Positions 27,901 to 42,900 of a stretch of DNA of 64,000 nucleotides are shown here, piece by piece. The stretch is from Pyrrhosoma nymphula (lineage: Eukaryota > Arthropoda > Insecta > Odonata > Coenagrionidae). The notes beneath the pieces were generated by a model, which did not search any database, was not told the origin of the DNA, and saw nothing but the letters and a program-made list of their open reading frames with translations. Every line of letters starts with the position of its first letter. Position 1 is the first letter of the stretch. Position numbers and translations under genes: made by a program. The DNA lies in NCBI GenBank assembly GCA_963573305.1, contig OY754331.1:11070868-11134867 (forward strand), read 5' to 3'.

Positions 27901-30900
27901 TAACAGTAGCGAAAATCTAAGATGGTTTAATAGAAGGAATTGATGGACAGAATGAGGGCAGGAATCTGCCGAGAATATTCTTTCCCAGAGTTAGTTCTTG
28001 AATTATTATTACGCATGGAAAACTCTTGATTCTGAACTGCAAGGAAAGTGATACATCCACGCAGCCAATCGAAGATGTATTAATAACATCGAACCTAAAT
28101 GAGAATATAATTGCATGGTTTAACATCAAAATATTGAAGGAAGAAATTTTCATTACTTTTACACGTCTTTCGTTCTTTTTCACATTTATGATTTCCATAC
28201 TAAGAGTCAAAAAAACTACTATAATTATAAAATAGAGAAGAAAATATCTACTTGCAAATAGATAAAGTTATATCTATTCATTCATTGGCTTTCTGAATGC
28301 CACTTGTTCGTCATGTTCACACGCCCGACAATATTTACCTATGAAGAGAAGAATGAGCATGACAACGGTTCTAAAACCATTTGCGTAAGGCACGAAGAAT
28401 CGAAAGGGTTTACGTAGAATGGATATTCATTTCCACTCAAAAGGAGACATTTGAACATCGTCATGGGCTGTTATCATTTCAAATGGATGTGTCCGAAACA
28501 AAACACAACTTGTCCAGGTATCCGCTGGTCTCAAATAATCCCGTGCATGGAAGCTGCCGAACGTATCCTCGAGATATAAAGGTAAGGAAACAAAAAAAAA
28601 CACATCTTGATAAAAGTAATTGAAAGCAGATGATAAATTACACACTGTATTACCTAATAGAGAATAAAAATGGCGCTTTTACGAAAGTTCTTTTTAATAA
28701 TGGCCTAACAAAAGGCAAAGCGGACACAATGCTTGTGAAAATACATAACAGGCGAGAAAGATAGTCAAACGAACCGTTTCTCGGGAGGGTGGGAGATGGA
28801 AGGAGAGAAAGGCCAAGGAAGGACGAGAGACTTCTCAAAGAGCGCCTCTTGTAATAATAGCTGGGGGCGTGCTGCTCTTAAGGGAGAGATCAGGAGAGAG
28901 AGGAGTCGGCTTTAAAAGATTTCGGGCGGCAAAACAGGAGGATGAAGAAGGTGAGGGGCGGCAGGGGGGTGGGGGAGGGGAGACCTTTCCTGGGATCTTA
29001 AAGGGAAGAGCAGGGGCGCACCCCATGGGGGGAGGGGGCCAAGGGTCGAGAATAAAGACCCCCCCTCCACTACCCCAAGGGCGGTCTCCGCAGCTTTGAG
29101 GGAGGGGCGAATGGGGAGGGAAGGAGTGAGTATTTAAGCGGGAGGAAGGGGAGAGGGGGGGGGGGGGAAGAAAGGTCATGAAACCTGCTGGACCTGTTCT
29201 CTCTCTCTCTCTCGCCGTTGCCTCTCGTCTCAGTGGATGGAGGTGGGTAGGGGGGTGGGGGATCACCGCCTCCTCTCTCCTTCCTTGTTTATTTTTTCGT
29301 TCCACCCTCCTTCGCCCCGCGTGGGGATGCCAAACGCGGCTGTAAGATGTTGGGGACTCTTGGCCTGTTGCGTAGACGCAGGAGGAGGAGGAGGAGAGAG
29401 CTCTCGCCCATCTGCAGCACCCCAACGGTGTTTAGGGGTGCTCTGCCGCCTTTGAGACTTCCTGCGTCACACCCAGTCACGCGGAAACATACGTCTTGCA
29501 TCGTAGGAGAGAAGGGGGGGTGAGCGTGTGATACGTGGTGGAAAAAGTCGCCATTCTCGATGACAGGCAGTGGTATAAGCGTCTTTTTTGACCACATTTT
29601 GTACAAAACGATGCGAGAAAAAGGGTAAATAGGCTGAAAAAAGGAGTTGCTTACAGACGAAACGATACATGTTTCACAGTAGATATACGTCTCAAGGTAG
29701 TTTGAGCGAAAAATCACTTCACCTAGAATTTGATGAATTTGGCCTCATTTTCAAGAAAAAAACTCATCTTTCCAATGATATCAAAATATCAACCCCTCGC
29801 CGAACTACTTTTCGAGCAATTTGCCTGTAAATATAAGCTGCTTTACATGGGATAGATTATGGCTGAGCGCTCCAGAGGGAGAATATTGAAGGAAATAGGA
29901 ATTTATAACACCTAGATTTCGTCAAAAAACTAACGGTGTATAGGTTGCATATTTTCTCAACTATTTATAAAAAATAATCTATTACTCACCACAGTAATTT
30001 TTACGGAACCCCAAAAAAACCTACTGTTTTGAAGGGTTTTCTGCCGTTCGGCGGGAAAAAATGGGTCAAGTTAGAGACTTATTTAGCTTTATTTATTTAA
30101 TTACTGAGATTTTTGGGCATATATGACTATATATTTGCGCCATTAATATTATAATATTTATTTCGTGCCTCTCACAGACGTTGAAATCAAAGAATAAAAT
30201 TTGAATATGGTCTCCATTATGACTAGGGATCTATCTCGCTTAAACCACCTTAATTAGGACAAAAAATGTAGAGAGGATTTTTTTTCATGGGAAGTTCGCG
30301 AAAAATTCCACAGCGATTTTCGATGCGAGAGTCAAGAAAGAAAGGGGAATCAAAGCAATGGGACTGAGAGTAAATCAGTTTCAGAATTAACGTTCATGCT
30401 CAATTTGTGCTCAATGCTCAATTAGCGCAATAGTCGAAAAAGAAAGACCCATGATACGTTTTCCGGTCCACCTCATGAATTTAAAAAAAGATACATAACT
30501 TTTTTCCTAAAACATAGGTATTATCTGATTATTGGAAACGAGTCTTCAGCGGAATGGACAAATCAGGACACACCTCTGGCCAAAGGCGCCAAAACGGAGT
30601 ATCAATAAAAAACGGACCAAACACAGCATTAACAAACTGTACATACTTATTGACTCAACCTCTCTGGCCTCTGATATAAATATAAATCCATGCTGTATAT
30701 ATTGTACATTAACATCAAACTCCACATTTCAGAACAAAGAACCGGAAAGATCCAGCAACCAAAGACACCAGGATAACAGCGGAGCACATTACTACGGGAA
30801 CATCAACATCATACACCGACATCATCACAAACTACATGGCGGTCTACATGGGGTTTTTGCCGGTTTCCCTCACGTCTCGGGCGAATGCCGGACCATACAG

Positions 30901-33900
30901 CCATTCCGGAGGAAAAGAGATGCTTAAAATCCAAACGCTGCAACAAGCTCACCAAAATCCAAACCAAACAAAATTCTGACAAGCCCTGAAGAGGAAATTG
31001 TTCCTATAACGGGGTCCGTGCTGTATATATGTATGTATATAAAACACGATCCAATACTATGTAAATATTCATGTACACTAGCAGCATTGGAAAATAAACA
31101 CTTTTTGACTCGACTGCATCGACACAACTTGACCTGAAGAAGCCAGCTGGAACGGCGGAAAAATATTGTCCTAAGAAAATGGATAGATACAAGCGGAAAA
31201 AGACCCGGAAACCAAGTCTCTTCGAGTCAAAGACTCGGTGGAAACCTTCACGGAAACTTCACGAAAACAGAGACTGGTAGTTTGTGTATTACATGAATGG
31301 AATAAAATGAGAATTGAGTGATGCCAAATAAACAGGAAACGGGTAAACACTTCGCCACCCTTGGTTACACGGCACGGCCACAGTGGCTTCCGAGTAAGAG
31401 TAAGGTACGTGGAGCCACATGAGCAGTTAGATCACACACTGCCATCGCCTTTATGGTATGCAAGGGAGTGCGAGTCACGCATGTGCCACTGAGACGAAGG
31501 GAAAGTTATAAGCGGGGCGAGGAGGGAAGGAGGAGTGTGGAGGGAAATGGGGCGTGGAGGGGGAGATGGGGTGGCGGAGGAGAGGCAGGAAGACGCGGAA
31601 TGCGAGCGAAAACCGCCCCGGGCAGAAAAATCGCGCGGGCGAAACAGGCGGGCTGCTCCCTCGAAGACAACTCTCGGTTGAAGACTAATAAGCTCCTCGT
31701 CTCTATCTCCACCCTTTCCCACGCAGAGAATTGAAAAAAATAATACAAACCCCTTCAGCTGTTTTTCGTTCCTCACATTTGGTGCGTGTTTACGCCGGGA
31801 TTGACTAGTTAAACGAAAGACCCACAAACACCATTGCGGTCTGCAACCCTAGTTTTAACAGGCTCGTAACAGCACTTGCCTAAGAGGAGCTGGTTACCTA
31901 CGTATTAAATCTAAGGTATACTTACGGTAGTTTGAGCGAGATATTTCCCTAGTCATAATGGAGACCATATTCGAATTTTATATTTAAATTTCAGCGTCTG
32001 TGAGAAGTGTCAAGTAAATATTGTAATATTAATGGCGCAAAATAGTTACATATGGCAAACATTCTAAGTAATCAAATAAACATATCTACGTACAGCGAAG
32101 TGGGGCAGCCATTGAAAGAAATGAAGAGAGGGAAAGCATCAGGTGTGAACGAAATTCCTTTGGAATTGATTAAGGATTTGAACGAAGAAGGTGTTGCAAA
32201 TAATTTCGGGCTGTGCAAAGAAATATATGAAACGGGGGAGCGGCCAGAAGATTTCCTCAAGACCATAATGATAGCGATGCCAAAGAAAAAGGGTGCAGGC
32301 AAGTGCGAAGAGCACAGCAAGACTATAAGCCTCGTATCACACGCTGGCAAGATATTACTGAGGACATTGAATAGAAGGTTAAAAACAAAAATGGAGAGGA
32401 AGGAGTGGGAGATGAACAGTTTGGATTCCGAAAAGGGAAGCGAACAAGAGATGGAATAGAGTTGCTGAGAATAGTGGGAGAGAGGAGTATAGAAAGAGGG
32501 AAGGAGTTATGCATCTGCTGTGTGGATCTGGAAAAAGCGTTTGACAGGGTGAATTGGAGCAAGCTATGGGAGATTTTGAAAGAGAAGGGAGTGGAATGGA
32601 GAAAGAGAGAAGAGTGATAAAACATCTATATATGTGAAACAACGGGTGTGGCAGAGTAAGGTTTGGTGACGAGCGGAGTGAGTGGAGCCAAGTTGGAAGA
32701 GGAGTGACACAGGGTTGCTGTCTCTCGCCAACGCTGTTCGTCATGTACTTGGAATAAATAATTGAGGAGAGCTTAGAAGATTTGGAAAATGTAGGAGTGT
32801 AGATAAGAGGAATAATGATTAAATGCATCAGGTTTGCGGATGGCATGGCAGTGGTGGCAGAGGATCCTGAAATGCTCGGAAGGATTATGACAAAGATCAA
32901 TGGATGTTGTGAAAAATATGGAATGAGGGTAAAGGAGCATTTTAAAAGGCTACTGGGCTTGATTTTAAAATTTATTTAGAGCTCTTCTTCCTCCGTAGAG
33001 ATATAAACTTTGCCAACACTAAATAAACACAGCTGCGGAAGATTTTTTCTTGAGATTATAATTTTTTTAGGATGGAAAGTTAGTTCAGATAAGGCAATTA
33101 ACTACCAGGTGCCGGGTTCCAAGCCTTTTTAGACAATTATAGCAGATTATAATCTGCTTTTCTTTAGAAGAATTTAATCTGAATTTCGCACGCTTCCAGG
33201 TTAATTACTGGTAAAGACCTGCCTACATTCATAAAACCAATAGCTTTGGGGAGGGGTGTTTGAATAAGAGTACAATTCATAGTCTCTGTTAATTCATCAC
33301 GGAAGCAGGATTGGGGAGACCATGCTGCCCCACAGATTTACAGCATTCATTAAACCCGGAATCATTTTGAAGAACTCGGAAACCCTGTCGAAAAATTCCC
33401 TAGAAAACTGAACCCCCGTATTCCCAAGAAAATTGAATCCGCGTTTTCCCTAGAAAATGTTCCCCTGGGGAATATTTCCCTATACTGCTTTTTTCCTGGG
33501 AAATGCTTTTGAATGTCGGTTGCAGTGGCATACAATATATTTATTTTACACCAAATGTAGTGGACTGTGAGAAGTGATTTTTTATAATTGTAGCACATTT
33601 TTTGAATTGTGATATATGTTGTCAGCCTCATTATAATTAATTGTGATAACTCTATGGTTGTATGAATGAAAATGTGCAGAATTAAGTTTTGTTTTTATGA
33701 ATATGTGCTTTTTCCTCTTTGGTCATACACTCTATGCACTGAAAACTGCACTCTATGCAATTAATGGTGTAATTTTTCCTATACCTGAAGGTTATCCCTT
33801 TGGAAGCGTTTTGTTCTAGGGAAATTACTGACCGAATTCTGTCATTTCTAAAGAAAAACGTTCTAGGAAAAAAATTCCCTGAAGCTTTAGAGCATTTCCT

Positions 33901-36900
33901 TAGGAAAGAAATTTTTTCTAAGGAATTTTGAATTTTTCCCTTGCTTTTCCCCATGTTATAGGGAATTCTTACAGGGAAATTTCCATCAGGGGAAGGTTTT
34001 TAATATTTCAAACATTTCAGTGCAACACGGAAAATTTTCGTAACGCCCACATGGCGTAAAGGCGGCCTTGCCTCCAATTAATTATCCCCGCGGCCGCATT
34101 GTGAGCAGAGAAAAAGAGTGGTGGAGGTGCTCATAAGGGGCGGAGGTCAAAGGGAAAGCTGGGGTGACCGATATACGAAATGAGAGGAGGAAGTTCTAAT
34201 TGCCAGTAAACGGTCTTGATTACGCCGGAAAGAAAGGGTTCAAAGTTCAATAGCAACCGTGTTGATACTGATATCGCGTATGGAACAGATATTTCCCTCG
34301 TGAGTGTGGAATCTTACAGGAAGATCTTATTTACCATGCATATTACCCAACAAGTACAGCCGTTTTCAGCTGAAGTCACCCACGTTGAACAAAGCGCCCA
34401 CCTTAGATAACAGGTCAGAGAGGCGGACACAGCGCTGATTAGCTTCCCATCCCAAGCGCCCGTGTTCGAATCCTAGTAGTGGCGGTAATTATACAATGGA
34501 GTCCCGAGCCCTGATTAGGAGCCACACGGAGGGGTCTTCAAGCCAGGGTTCTCGTAATGTGATCCGACCAAAAAAACGCACGCAGGTTTTAAAAAGAAAT
34601 ATTAAAAAAACAATGAAATCAGAAAAACTGGGATTTATTGGATTTATTTGGAAATAACTAGTTATTTCTGGGGTTTGCATTCACGAAGAGATGTAAAGGG
34701 ATTACTGAGGACTCTGAACAAAGGCATAAATATGGTCACCAACCCTTCCTTTATCAATATTTTGTGATTTCTCTCGATGTCGGCAAAGGAAAAAATTCGT
34801 TTATCATGTGAAATTCAGTTTTTCTTTTTCTTAGTCTTACATAGCTCAGTCTAATAAGGAGCGCGGAATCGCAAGGACCCGGAGCATGGCCCAAGAGGAA
34901 AGGGGATATTGCAGGCAGGAGGCTTTTGAGAGACAGGTGTGGCAAAGAACGAATATGGTGACTAATGTTGGAAATGATACGAAAGATGAAGGGCTAGTTA
35001 TGGCGGGGGAGGAAGAGAAATGAGTGGCTTTGGGTTGAGAGGGCATTCGGTGTGGGCACTGAAACGGATGATGGACGCGTTGAAACGTGGAGATGAGCGA
35101 AAGAGAGTGATAGAAGGAAGAATACTTAAGAGAGCTCGGAAGAAGAGGATTGGAATTAGGACAACATCAGGAGAATGAACCTCAAAAAAACAAATATGCC
35201 TTCATCCTCCAATACCCTGCTATTCATTGATTGATCACTGTTTAATTTCTCCAGATACTATTTCCATCCATGTGCTTTTACTTAATTTTCTATTAAATTC
35301 CACATTTTTCACTCAAAATTATAGTTCTTTCCATGAAACACTCTCATAATTTGTAGCGCAGGAGATGTAGCAGACCTTTATTAGCCAGTGGCGTGAGAAT
35401 AAACCCAACATTTGTCGTTAAACTTGGCCAACTTTTCATCAAGTTTTGATTGCAAAAACTACAAAAACGCTTTTGCATTCAGTCATGGGATAACTGGCTA
35501 ACACCAGACCAGCGATAAAGAGATAGGAGAAGATATCCTAGTCGCGTTGCATGATTTCTTAAGGGTAAAATTCCATTCCTTGGAGTTAAATGTTGCAGCT
35601 ATTCACGTAATTGAGAATAATTTGAATAATTTTTGCACTTAATACTGTTGCACATCTATCAACCTTGGATTTTCATCAATTACAGGGTGTCCGGTGAATC
35701 TCAATTTCCTTTTTCCCTGAGTTTTCCAGGTTTTCCAGACAAAAGTTTTGCATTTTCCAGGGTCTTGCTGCACTTTGTTTCTAACATATTTTTAATGAAT
35801 TTCTAATAAAATCGGCATAATTTTGCCAACATGAAAAAACGAGAAATTTCGGTCCCTACTTTGAGTTAAAAACGTAGGAGTATACAAGGAATGTGGAGTA
35901 TTACGGGTTTTATTTCAACCAACAAATAAACAAAAACGGTTAACTGACAACAAATTTCTGAGTCCGGTGCAATTTGAACACAATAAAGTAGATTCAGACT
36001 AGTTTGATAAAGAACATGTAAATAAAAGAAACTGGTGTGACATTTTTCAATGAGTGCATTTCCGATTCAATTTCAGCAACAAATTTCTCGGCTTTTCAAG
36101 AAATTACGTTATTTTGGTTGGCAGCTCTTGAACCTTTTGCAGTATGTACCTCTTTCTTATTCTTTTTCTCTTGAGGCCTTGGTACCTTTTCTCTTCTCCC
36201 AAAAGGCTTCACTGTACTTTACATGAACACTTCGGAAACTGTGAATTAATTGCTTTGTAATAGGTACGGATCTAACGCCCAAAAGCATTCACTTATGTAA
36301 AACAAAATTGTATTTGTTGGACAATTCACGAATTTTAATTAGGTTGGATTGCCCCTGTACAGTGGCCCTATCGACTACGAACCCGAGGGCCGTGATTTCC
36401 ATACGCAGTGACCGCAAAATGTATTTCCGCTCCTTCAATAACATTTCTGCAAACATTAAAACGACGAGGGTGGAGATTATTTGGAAAGAATTATCAATTA
36501 CATATATAACAATACCCAATTATCCATTTAGGTTGCCGACCGAATGGTTTTCGTATAATGCGGGAAATGCCACTGCGCATGCTCAGACGTTTAGATTTCT
36601 CGTAAATTTGGCCACACCAAGAATTCCATTCGTACGGCTCTTCGAACAGAATCTTGATTTCCGCGTGAAATTCTGTTTCCGGTGACAGATTTCGGCATCA
36701 ATTCCGATTCCATTCGTAGCGGCCATTTTACATGGGAATTATTCCGTGTGGAATTTTCCTTGTCATGCAATCGGCCCCTTAGACTGCGCATAGGGAGAGA
36801 GGGGTGGGGTGACGAAGCACAAGCTGAGAGCGGGCGCACAGCTATGAAAAGAGTATTAAATGAACAGGGAGCGCAAGGCTACGCTGAGCCGAGAGCATAA

Positions 36901-39900
36901 TGCAAGCAAAGGCGCAGGTTAAACCTCTCTCTCTGCCTTAATGGAAATCGGCTGCCATGCATTTTCCAGGGTTTTTCGGAAAAATACAAAAATTCCCGAG
37001 TTTTCCCTGAGTTTTCCCTGAGTTTTCCAGAACAAAATATTTCCCTGAGTTTTCCCGGTTTTCAAGGTTTTCCAGGTCGCCGGACACCCTGAATTACTTC
37101 CGTGAAATGTTTCTTCACGACTTCTTCGTCTATTCAAAATGCTGTCATCAATAAGTATATATTTATTAGATATATTAGTATGGCATGATTTTATTTGAAT
37201 GAATGTGTAAGTTTTAAATTCCTCATATCATAAATTCAAATGAAGTATATCTGTCTGATTAGAAAACGCTCCTTGAGTAAGAAAAGTGCCTTATTCCTCT
37301 TCTTAACGAAAATTGGGAAAGATTTTATGTAATACTAATGTGTATAACATAATAGATTTGCTAACCCGACACAGGCTTGTTGCAGCAAGCTTATACATTT
37401 CATATTTTTCTACCCTTCATATAGAATTATTTTTCATTTCACGGTATTTCTAATACATTATGCTGGTATAAGAATATTTTATTCAAAAAGGTATCTATTC
37501 TACACATTATCATTCAAGTCCTAACTGGAGGAAAATGCAGGGATGATAGTGACTTGGAGAGTTGAAAGTGGAACTGAGTAAATGATATTCTGGCCGGTAA
37601 TATCAACACTAATATCCAATTCTATAACATTCTGGCACTTAAAATTATGAAAGTAACCTCACAGTTAGATGCCGCAAGTAGCAAGTGCAACAAAATTTAA
37701 GGGATTTGAAAAATCATAATTTTGCACCCTAACGTTAATTTTACGGTCTCACAATCAGAAAGTACAAATGCCATAAAAATCGTTAACAAACCAAATAATG
37801 TTGCCATATTCTAAGCACATCAATCCTACAGTTAGCAGATGTGTTGTGAAAGTTGTCAACCTAAAAAAAGAGCAACAATCCTCCTGGTATATTTACAGTA
37901 AAAAATAAGGCGTGGACATGCCTTAATAATTAGCAATCAATGACCTTCAAATAATGTTTTTAATAAATAGAAGCCAATTAAAATAAATACATGCCACAAA
38001 AAAAACAAGGGTCCAATCAACATCACCGACACTGAAAGAAAATAAATAATATTGAGTCACCAGAGGAACTACAATAATGCAGGCAAAATAAGAAAAAAAT
38101 AGAAAGTTTTGGCACCAGAATGGCGGAGTTCAAATCAGGCAAGACGTCGAGCGCAAATTTGTTAATTTTCAATAATAATTCAAAATAAATAATATTTTCC
38201 TGTATATTTAGCATTGACTTCGCTTTTATTAATAAAATGATACCTAGGTTACCATCAGTTCGTGACGCCATGCTCTAGTCCATGAGGGCAGAATGTCATC
38301 GGCTTTTTGGCACATGAGACAGAAATTATTCTAATCAGCTCGTTGAAGTCATGTTTGCTAAAATATTTTTCAAGGAATTTTATCAAACTTCATTTTTATT
38401 AAACTGGGAAAGTCACGCAATAACCTAATTTATTCGTCAAATGCGATGTCGGAGCAATCGACAGACATTCTGACAGTGGAACCGGCTTCAACCAAAATGT
38501 TATATAAACGGCCAAAATAAAAAAACGTCTCGCCCACAGATAATTCAATGGCGATCACGGGCGATTGATAAAGCTCCATAAAACTGATAACTAATTGCTA
38601 GCTCTTAGTAAGTCATAGAGGTTCTCCCTGCTTTAAAAGGCTACTTAATGACATTACCGGATAACTTTATCACAAAAAAATCAACACGATTCCTGCGAAG
38701 CTGTTTTGTAAATCCATGAGAGTACCGATGCAGATCGCTCTAATAGATCAAAGAAATGATTCACATTTGTCTTCCCCCCCCCCCCCCCCCCCCCCCCGTT
38801 GTCGATTTCTCAAGATTCACGATAAGAATATTTTGAAGACCTAGTGTATCATCTGAATGAAGACAGTTTTGGTGAACGTTTCACGTCCAAATATTAGGGA
38901 AGATTTACATAATTAGGTTGAAGAGTTAAAAGCAATTTTCCACAAATATAAGTTTAAAAAGACTTTATTACGACCTATGATTTGATATTTTACACATCAT
39001 CTTCAGGTCACCTGATCATCACTTCATCATCATCGTCACCTGAAGATGATGAGTAAACCGTCAAAACCTAGGTCGCAATGAAGTCTTTTTATAAACTTAT
39101 ATTTGTGGGAAATTGCTTTTCTCTTCAACCTCATCATGTTGAAATTCCACGTCATATCGCCTGATTCATCGGCAGATTTACATACTTAAGTACAGTGTCC
39201 TATACACATTTATGGGTGAATGTGATGCAGGCCGATGGTCACAGAATCTAAATAAGAAATATCAGCCAATTTTCACTGGGTCTATCCTATCACAGCTGGG
39301 GAAGGAATACATTAGCGTCAAAAGTCCAGTTTTCAAAAATGGAACAAGGAAGGAATATTACATTTGATTTCTTTCTAACACAAAAAATAGCCAACAGACC
39401 GAAAAATACTAGACATTACCAGCGTCTCGATATGATGTAAAATTTTAAATTATATCTACAGAAATAGAAGACAGAATATCTAATTGAATAAAACTTTTGA
39501 CTAAATAAAAGAGTCACGAGCGGTAATGTGTACGTATTAAATTTATTAAACGCTATACCTATATCTCTATACGCGAAAAAAAACCATCACACACAATCGA
39601 TACTGTATATTTTATCTTCTACAAGGCAAGAGAAATCCCTCGACCGAATAATGGCCAAACCCACTTCATACCAAAAATAGGGATCTCTCATTCACCCCGA
39701 ATTCTATTCACCGAAGGCAACGGCTGACTCTGTCAGGCCAAGCTAAGTCAAACCAAACAAACAAAGTAATGAAACCAAGGATTTATTTACATTTCAGATT
39801 AGAGCTACAATTTCGGAATATCAACCAATTAGTTTGGAGGAAAATTCTTATCAACGTTGAAAACGTTTATCAAGGAGCACATGTAAACACGGCTGTTTGC

Positions 39901-42900
39901 TCAACGCCGATATCGGTATTAATTAAATCACAGCAAATTTATCGCGCTGATTTTAGCCAGAATGTCACTAATATTGGCTAGCATGACAGTATAATTTACG
40001 TTACATAGAAAAAATCACGATGAATCCACTCAAAGCCAAACATATGGAAGTTAATTAAAAGGATCGCCGATTAAATTTCAAAGCAAAGTAAAAAATTACT
40101 TCTTCTGATTTTTATCAATTTAACAAAAAAGTAAAATACGGGGGGGGGGGGGAAGTTCAGTGGGTTAAAAGGCGTCGCATAAACAAATGGATTGAAAAAA
40201 ATATTATCAAATAATGATTAAGGTTAGCTGATTAGAGAACCAGTTTTCACCATATTGGCAAAAACTGGACGACTTACCGCGATAAGTATTTTTTTCTATT
40301 CAGTGTTTAAGGTAGTTGGAGTGAGAAATAACCAACATAAAATTCAAGGAATTGGCCTCATTGGCATTGGGAATAATGGCATCATTTTCATGATACCAAA
40401 ATATCAGCCACTTATTGCACTACTTTTCAAGATATTTTTCAAAAAGATAAGAGCTGTTTTCCATGAAATATGGAACTGCTGAGCGCTCCGAAAAAAAAGA
40501 GTTAAATGATTAGGAAATCCTGACGCAGAGATCGCGTAAGAAATGTAACGGTGTGCAGTATGTTTTCTCAATCAATGAAAAAAGTAAAATGATTACTACC
40601 TAATATGCCTTTTATAAAATAGCAAAAAAACATTCGGTTGTGAACGCGTTTTTAGCGTGCATCGAGAAACGAAGTTAAAGCCTTAAATACTATGTATACT
40701 TAGTTAATTACTTAGATGTTCAGTCGTATACATTCTTGGCGTCATTAATATCGCTGTTGCTTTTTACAACCGCTTAATGTTTGCATTTAAAGTCGAATAT
40801 ATGGTCTCTATTGTGATGAGAAAAATCTAACACAGTTTACCTTAATATAAATAACCTATTTCAATTCCACCACCTTCTTGCCTCCGGGAATCAACGGATT
40901 CATTCCCATCTCATTCCCAAGGACCATCTTGAATCATTCCCACAAGGAGGGCACAGCCTCCTCACAGCAATATGCTGTCATTTGACCACACCTACACCGC
41001 TCCCCGGGCTGGAACAGACTATTACACCCCCCCCCCCCCCCCCCCCCCCCCCGGGAATTCCAGACTTGCACCCCATTTCAAGAACGCCTCCAAGGAGGCA
41101 GGATCCCAAACTAAAGTATGCTCAAAATTTTCACATTGTTTTACTGTTTTTGTAGCCATTAGAATCTTACACGACTTTACTTAAACAGAACTAACATTTT
41201 CCTTCCCAACTTTAAAAGATACCGTTTTAATAACTTGAGGCAGAGATTGGACGCATCATATCAAATAAATTGTTAAGCGTTAAAATAAATTTAATAGAAA
41301 AACTGTTACAAAATGCTCTCGCTTACCAAAAACAACATGTTTCCGGGGTGTAAGACAATCGGCGACTTTATTGCAAATTAGACAAGTATAGACGTAGAAA
41401 AGGAACTCCTGGATGGGATAAAAGCAACAAGTTTAAAATATATACACATTTCGCCGACTTATCCACATCTTTCACGCCATACTCTCGCATTTCCGGAGCT
41501 TTCTCGGGTGAGATACCAGTGAAAGAAGGGTGAGATACCAGTTATTTCCCCCTCGGACGGCGTGAATAAAAATAGTGGGGTAACCCTCGAATGGAGAGAG
41601 GTTTTGACTCACGCGGTCACGAGCCCAACTTTTCGAAAACACCAACCCTTTCCTTCTCCCCCTCGCACGCCGAGATACCCGAAAACACCAACCCTTCGCC
41701 TCCTCCCACGCAAGGGTAAGATGTCGTCACCACCACCACCCCAACCCTCCTCCTCCTCCGCCCTAACCTGAAAACACCGGATCGCCCGCCCGGGGTATCG
41801 CTTTCATCGCCCCTCCTGACTCTTACCCCCTTCACGGGTGATGAGGATGGAGTAAGACAGAGAGGGAAAGAGAGGGTGGAGGACCCAACCATACTGTCTT
41901 CCTCTCTCTCTCTCACCCAGGCACCCCCAACCACCACCACCACGACAAACACTCCCACCCCCTTGGGTATTTTGCGGCCCGCGACACGGAACCCCGCATT
42001 TAGGGTAGTTTGAGGGAGATATTTTCCTAGTCGTAATGGAGACCATTTTCGAAATTTAAGCATCTGTAAGAAGTATGAATATATATTTATAAAGATTTAC
42101 TATATATACAGCAGGAGGAGATCACTACTCCTCCAGCTGAAGTGATCTACTCCAGCTGAAGAAGGATCCTTAGCCCGAAAGCTACTCTAGGCAGTGGACA
42201 CCGGTGTCGTCATGGATCATCTGCCAGTGAGTGTCCACTGATTTACTTTCCTATCCTTCCCCAACCTCAGCGCCTTGTTGCTAGCTAATGGATGTATTAT
42301 TTTCCGGTTGAGGTACGAATCGCGGTCTCGGAGAGGGTTCGATCGCCTTAACGAGAGTTTCTCTCACCAAGGAGGGGACTCACGAAAGCTTTTTCCAGGT
42401 CTTCCAAGTGTCGAAATAGATAAGAATTTTCAGAACAAATTCGGCGACCTGGGCGTGCCCAAGAGAATGAGAGAGAGCGTTTGCAGTGTTCAGGGTGACA
42501 GTTGTCCCAATGCAAGTACTGCTGAAGGTTGGTGGATTTTTTGTGGACTGATGTGCTGAGTTTTCTATTTTTCAAATGAACATCTACATCGAGGAAAGTG
42601 ATTGAAGAAGTGGAGGAGCGGTGAGTGAAAGAAAGAGTTGGATCAGAGTGGATCCTTTGAATAAAATCTTCAAGAGCTGAGCTTCCATTGGTCCAAATGA
42701 CGAATATATCGGAGCCAAATGAGGGGCTTGGGGGGAAAGAAGATAAAGGCTTTTTCTCCCACCGCCCGAGGAAGCTGGCATTCTCGTCCCCATAGCCGTG
42801 TCCCTTGCTTGGAGGATATGACGCCCTCGGAAAACAAAGCTGTTTTTGGTTCCAACCATCTTCATGAGTTTCAGAAGAAATCCGGTGGAGAGGCGCGAGC

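Noticed and set aside
28835..29717. 196- and 142-codon minus-strand open frames
   Set aside because: Proline/serine runs come from purine tracts and both strands are open; composition explains them.
31125..31175. CCTGAAGAAGCC...GGCGGAAAA as a hammerhead
   Set aside because: An extra G breaks the GAAA spacing and helix I cannot form.
36591..36900. Frames conserved between the two 1.4 kb elements
   Set aside because: Conservation follows from the recent duplication of the whole element; the frames match no transposase known to me.
41562..42063. 148-codon frame with valine and glycine runs
   Set aside because: Produced by CCACCA repeats; no conserved motif.
42135..42200. CTGAAGAAGGATCC then CCCGAAAGC next to a PLE
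   Set aside because: Helix II is only two pairs and no cleavage triplet fits; not called as a ribozyme.
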